6,807 nt of DNA from Pseudaestuariivita sp. (GTDB lineage: Bacteria > Pseudomonadota > Alphaproteobacteria > Rhodobacterales > Rhodobacteraceae): the NCBI GenBank assembly GCA_020629995.1, contig JAHDCH010000140.1:1-6807 (forward strand), given 5' to 3'. The notes below the pieces were generated by a model. The model was not told the DNA's origin and ran no database searches. It saw only the letters and a list, made by a program, of their open reading frames with translations. Numbering within the stretch: position 1 is the first letter of the stretch; every line of letters begins with the position of its first letter. Positions 5,210 through 6,807 of this stretch are shown here, one piece after another. The position numbers and the translations under genes are program-made.

Positions 5210-6442
5210 ATGCTACAATCACCCGAATTGCTGCACCGCTCGCGCGAGTCGTCGGCTCTGTTGCGGGCCGGGCTCAACCTGATCCAGCAGGCGCTGTCGA
5301 TCTACAGCAATGACCTGCGGCTGATGGTGGCCAACCGCCGCTTTCGCGAAATGTTCGACCTGCCCGCGCATCTGTGCGAACCGGGGGCGCAGTTTTCCGA
5401 AACCATCCGCTATCTCGCCGAGACGGGCGAATATGGTGCGGTCGGCGACGTTGACGACTTTGTCGAGGCGCGCGTCCAACAGGCCCTGACATTCGAGCAG
5501 CATTACGTGGAACGCCAGCGCGCCAACGGGTCCTGGGTTTCCGTCGAAGGCGGGCCGCTGCGTCAGGGGGGCTGGGTGACGGTCTATACCGACATCACCG
5601 AGATCAAGCGACAGGAAGACATGCTGCGGTCGCATTCCGACGCCCTGTCAGGCAAGCTGCTGGACCGGTCCGAAGAGCTGGCCCGCGCCAACCGCGCGCT
5701 GGAGGCGACAATCAACCGCCTGCACGAGACGCAACAGCATCTCGAGGCGGCCGAGGCCCGCGTCCGGCTGGCGGCCGAAACGACGCCCGCGCATATAGCC
5801 CGTCTGAACCGGCGCGAGCTGTACACCTATTCGAACCAGCGCCTGCCCATCCGCGCGGCCAATGGCGCGGACAATATCCTTGGCCACACCGCGCGCGACG
5901 TGCTGGGCGATGACATCTACAACCGGATCGCACCGGCGCTGCACTCGGCGCTGGACGGTCAGGCCAAGGTCGTGGAATTCACCGTCCCGCAGGACGGCCG
6001 CCACATCCGCGCGGCCTTTACCCCAGACACCACGTCCAATGGGTCCGTGGCCGGGGTTTATGTCCTGTCGATGGATATCACGCATTCCCAGTCCGAAGGG
6101 CCCGGGCCGTCCGGGGCTCTGTCCGACGTGGGCCATTTCGGGGACTGGACCGTGCGGTTCAGCGCTCTGAGCCTGACCCACCGCAGCCGCAAACAGAGCG
6201 TCCCGCTCACGCTGGCCGAGGCCGCGCTGTTGCGCGTCTTCCTCGAAGCACCGGCCCGGCTGATCACGCGGGACGATATCTTTGCCGCACCCGGCATCGC
6301 CCCCGGAACGGACAGGGCACTGGACGTGCGCATTTCGCGTCTGCGCCAAAAGCTGGGCGAAGACCCAAAGCACCCGCGCCACATCCGCACGGTCTATGGC
6401 GCAGGGTACATCTTTGTGGGCGAGGTGTCGTGGCGCGGCTGA
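5210..6442 (+). CDS. PAS-PAS-coiled coil-winged-helix transcriptional regulator
   Basis: Predicted cytoplasmic one-component regulator of 410 residues. The first PAS domain (about 20-133, PAS_7-like) has ANRRFREMFDLP, GDVDDFV and ends VYTDITEIKR. Residues 134-190 look like a coiled coil (RSEELARANRALE...). A second, PAS_4-like domain spans about 185-292 and ends VLSMDITHS. Residues 310-405 form an OmpR/PhoB-type winged helix: LTLAEAALLRVFLEAP, recognition helix RALDVRISRLRQKLGEDP (369-386) and wing TVYGAGYIF. No receiver domain, phosphorylatable aspartate motif, histidine kinase or membrane segment is visible. ATG 5210 is the first in-frame ATG after a stop at 5201, but its ribosome binding site is weak. 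It is divergent from the synthetase/liv operon and probably regulates it and itself. The signal is unknown. Confidence 0.88.
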   Translation: MLQSPELLHRSRESSALLRAGLNLIQQALSIYSNDLRLMVANRRFREMFDLPAHLCEPGAQFSETIRYLAETGEYGAVGDVDDFVEARVQQALTFEQHYVERQRANGSWVSVEGGPLRQGGWVTVYTDITEIKRQEDMLRSHSDALSGKLLDRSEELARANRALEATINRLHETQQHLEAAEARVRLAAETTPAHIARLNRRELYTYSNQRLPIRAANGADNILGHTARDVLGDDIYNRIAPALHSALDGQAKVVEFTVPQDGRHIRAAFTPDTTSNGSVAGVYVLSMDITHSQSEGPGPSGALSDVGHFGDWTVRFSALSLTHRSRKQSVPLTLAEAALLRVFLEAPARLITRDDIFAAPGIAPGTDRALDVRISRLRQKLGEDPKHPRHIRTVYGAGYIFVGEVSWRG

Positions 6443-6449
6443 TGCGTGC

Positions 6450-6608
6450 CTAGTACATCACCTGCCGGATCACGGGCAGCAGCGCCGCCGCCGCGATCCC
6501 CACTGCGGCCCCGATGCCGAACCTGACAAACGGCGCCCCAAGGCGCGGACCCGCCAGCGACAGGCACCCGCAGATACAGGCATAAAAGACAAGCGCGGTC
6601 ATATCCAT
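6450..6608 (-). CDS. Small two-helix membrane protein
   Basis: A 52-residue hydrophobic protein, MDMTALVFYACICGC..., with two predicted membrane helices (about 4-20 and 28-46) joined by a short basic loop (GPRLGAPFVRFG). The first helix carries cysteines at 11, 13 and 15 (CICGC). No family is recognised with certainty. ATG 6608 is used; ATG 6602 is the alternative. No ribosome binding site is visible. Its 3' end lies 7 bp from the end of the convergent PAS regulator gene with no terminator between. Support comes from a clean hydrophobic pattern and an intact frame with its own possible promoter; with so short a gene some doubt remains. Confidence 0.6.
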   Translation of the reverse strand: MDMTALVFYACICGCLSLAGPRLGAPFVRFGIGAAVGIAAAALLPVIRQVMY

Positions 6609-6615
6609 GGAAACG

Positions 6616-6624
6616 AGCCTAGCA
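6616..6624 (-). promoter_or_regulatory. Possible extended -10 of the small membrane gene
   Basis: On the minus strand TGC followed by TAGGCT (6621-6616) forms an extended -10-like element only 7 bp before ATG 6608, so transcription could start at or next to the ATG and give a leaderless mRNA. No good -35 box is seen 16-19 bp upstream. Confidence 0.3.
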
Positions 6625-6647
6625 CAGGCCCTGCGTGATCGGGCACG

Positions 6648-6682
6648 AAAAAAGGCGCGGCGGATAGCCCGCGCGCGCCTTT
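6648..6682 (-). terminator. Intrinsic terminator of the outer-membrane protein gene
   Basis: AAAGGCGCG (read from 6682 leftwards) pairs with CGCGCCTTT (ending at 6651), a 9-bp stem. An inner 4-bp extension with one bulged base and a 5-nt loop follows. The stem is followed in the minus direction by TTTTTT (6653-6648). It lies 24 bp after the stop codon at 6707. In the plus direction only three T follow, so it is weak for the PAS gene. Confidence 0.85.
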
Positions 6683-6706
6683 CCCGTACACATGAGGGGG
6701 CGTGGC

Positions 6707-6807
6707 CTAGTTGAACGAATAGACCAGCGAAACGCCCAGCGCGTGATCCCATTCTTCGGCGCCCGGAAGCGGGTCCGAATGGTATTCCGACCGCAGCGAC
6801 GTGCGCA
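6707..6807 (-). CDS. Outer-membrane beta-barrel protein, C-terminal end (DUF481-like)
   Basis: Only the last 32 residues are in the window. They read as two amphipathic beta strands, TSLRSEYHSDPLPG and ALGVSLVYSFN, joined by a short acidic turn (AEEWDH). The alternating pattern and the near-terminal aromatic (YSFN) are typical of outer-membrane barrels recognised by the BAM machinery. The SDPLPG...D...VSLVYSF arrangement recalls the end of DUF481/YdiY-type proteins (salt-induced outer-membrane proteins), a judgement made from memory of the family. The stop TAG is at 6709-6707 and an intrinsic terminator follows, so this gene ends its own transcript. Confidence 0.65.
   Translation of the reverse strand, partial: RTSLRSEYHSDPLPGAEEWDHALGVSLVYSFN

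Noticed and set aside
5648..6382. Minus-strand open frame opposite the PAS regulator
   Set aside because: The plus strand encodes clear PAS and winged-helix motifs; the antisense product has none.
6462..6479. CTGCC/GGCAG hairpin near the end of the PAS gene as a terminator
   Set aside because: Only a 5-6-bp stem, no T tract, and it lies inside the small membrane protein's coding sequence.

Overview
The window reads as a chromosomal segment of a GC-rich alphaproteobacterium, most likely Rhodobacterales (Roseobacter or Rhodobacter type). The grounds are codon usage, the style of the LivG/LivH proteins, the frequent GTG and TTG starts, and a PAS_7-type sensory module. This placement is inference from protein character; no marker gene is present.

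Layout. Positions 1-5056 hold a minus-strand gene series read right to left: an AMP-forming acyl-CoA synthetase (3092-5056), a LivG-type ABC ATPase (2182-2991), three small secreted cysteine-containing proteins whose ends overlap head to tail (1689-2189, 1172-1699, 657-1175), and the first 205 residues of a LivH-type permease that runs off the left edge (1-617). The remaining transporter parts (LivM, binding protein, LivF) would be expected further left. A 153-bp divergent control region (5057-5209) follows. It carries a recognisable minus-strand promoter, two inverted repeats and a direct repeat. On its other side, on the plus strand, is a 410-residue regulator (5210-6442) made of two PAS domains, a coiled coil and an OmpR-type winged helix, with no receiver or kinase domain. 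Converging on it, 7 bp away, is a 52-residue two-helix membrane protein (6450-6608, minus). The right edge holds an intrinsic terminator (6648-6682) and the C-terminus of an outer-membrane beta-barrel protein resembling DUF481 (6707-6807), both minus strand.

How the genes may work together. A branched-chain-amino-acid-type ABC importer transcribed after an acyl-CoA synthetase suggests uptake of a carboxylic acid followed by CoA activation, rather than simple amino-acid import. The three secreted proteins are exported to the periplasm, where the importer's binding protein would work, but their function is unknown. The divergent PAS regulator is the obvious candidate controller of the operon and of itself.

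The points most worth following are the three tandem secreted proteins that share a sparse motif, the one-component PAS-PAS-winged-helix regulator, and the densely organised divergent promoter between it and the operon. There are no rRNA or tRNA genes, CRISPR arrays, insertion sequences or phage genes in the window.
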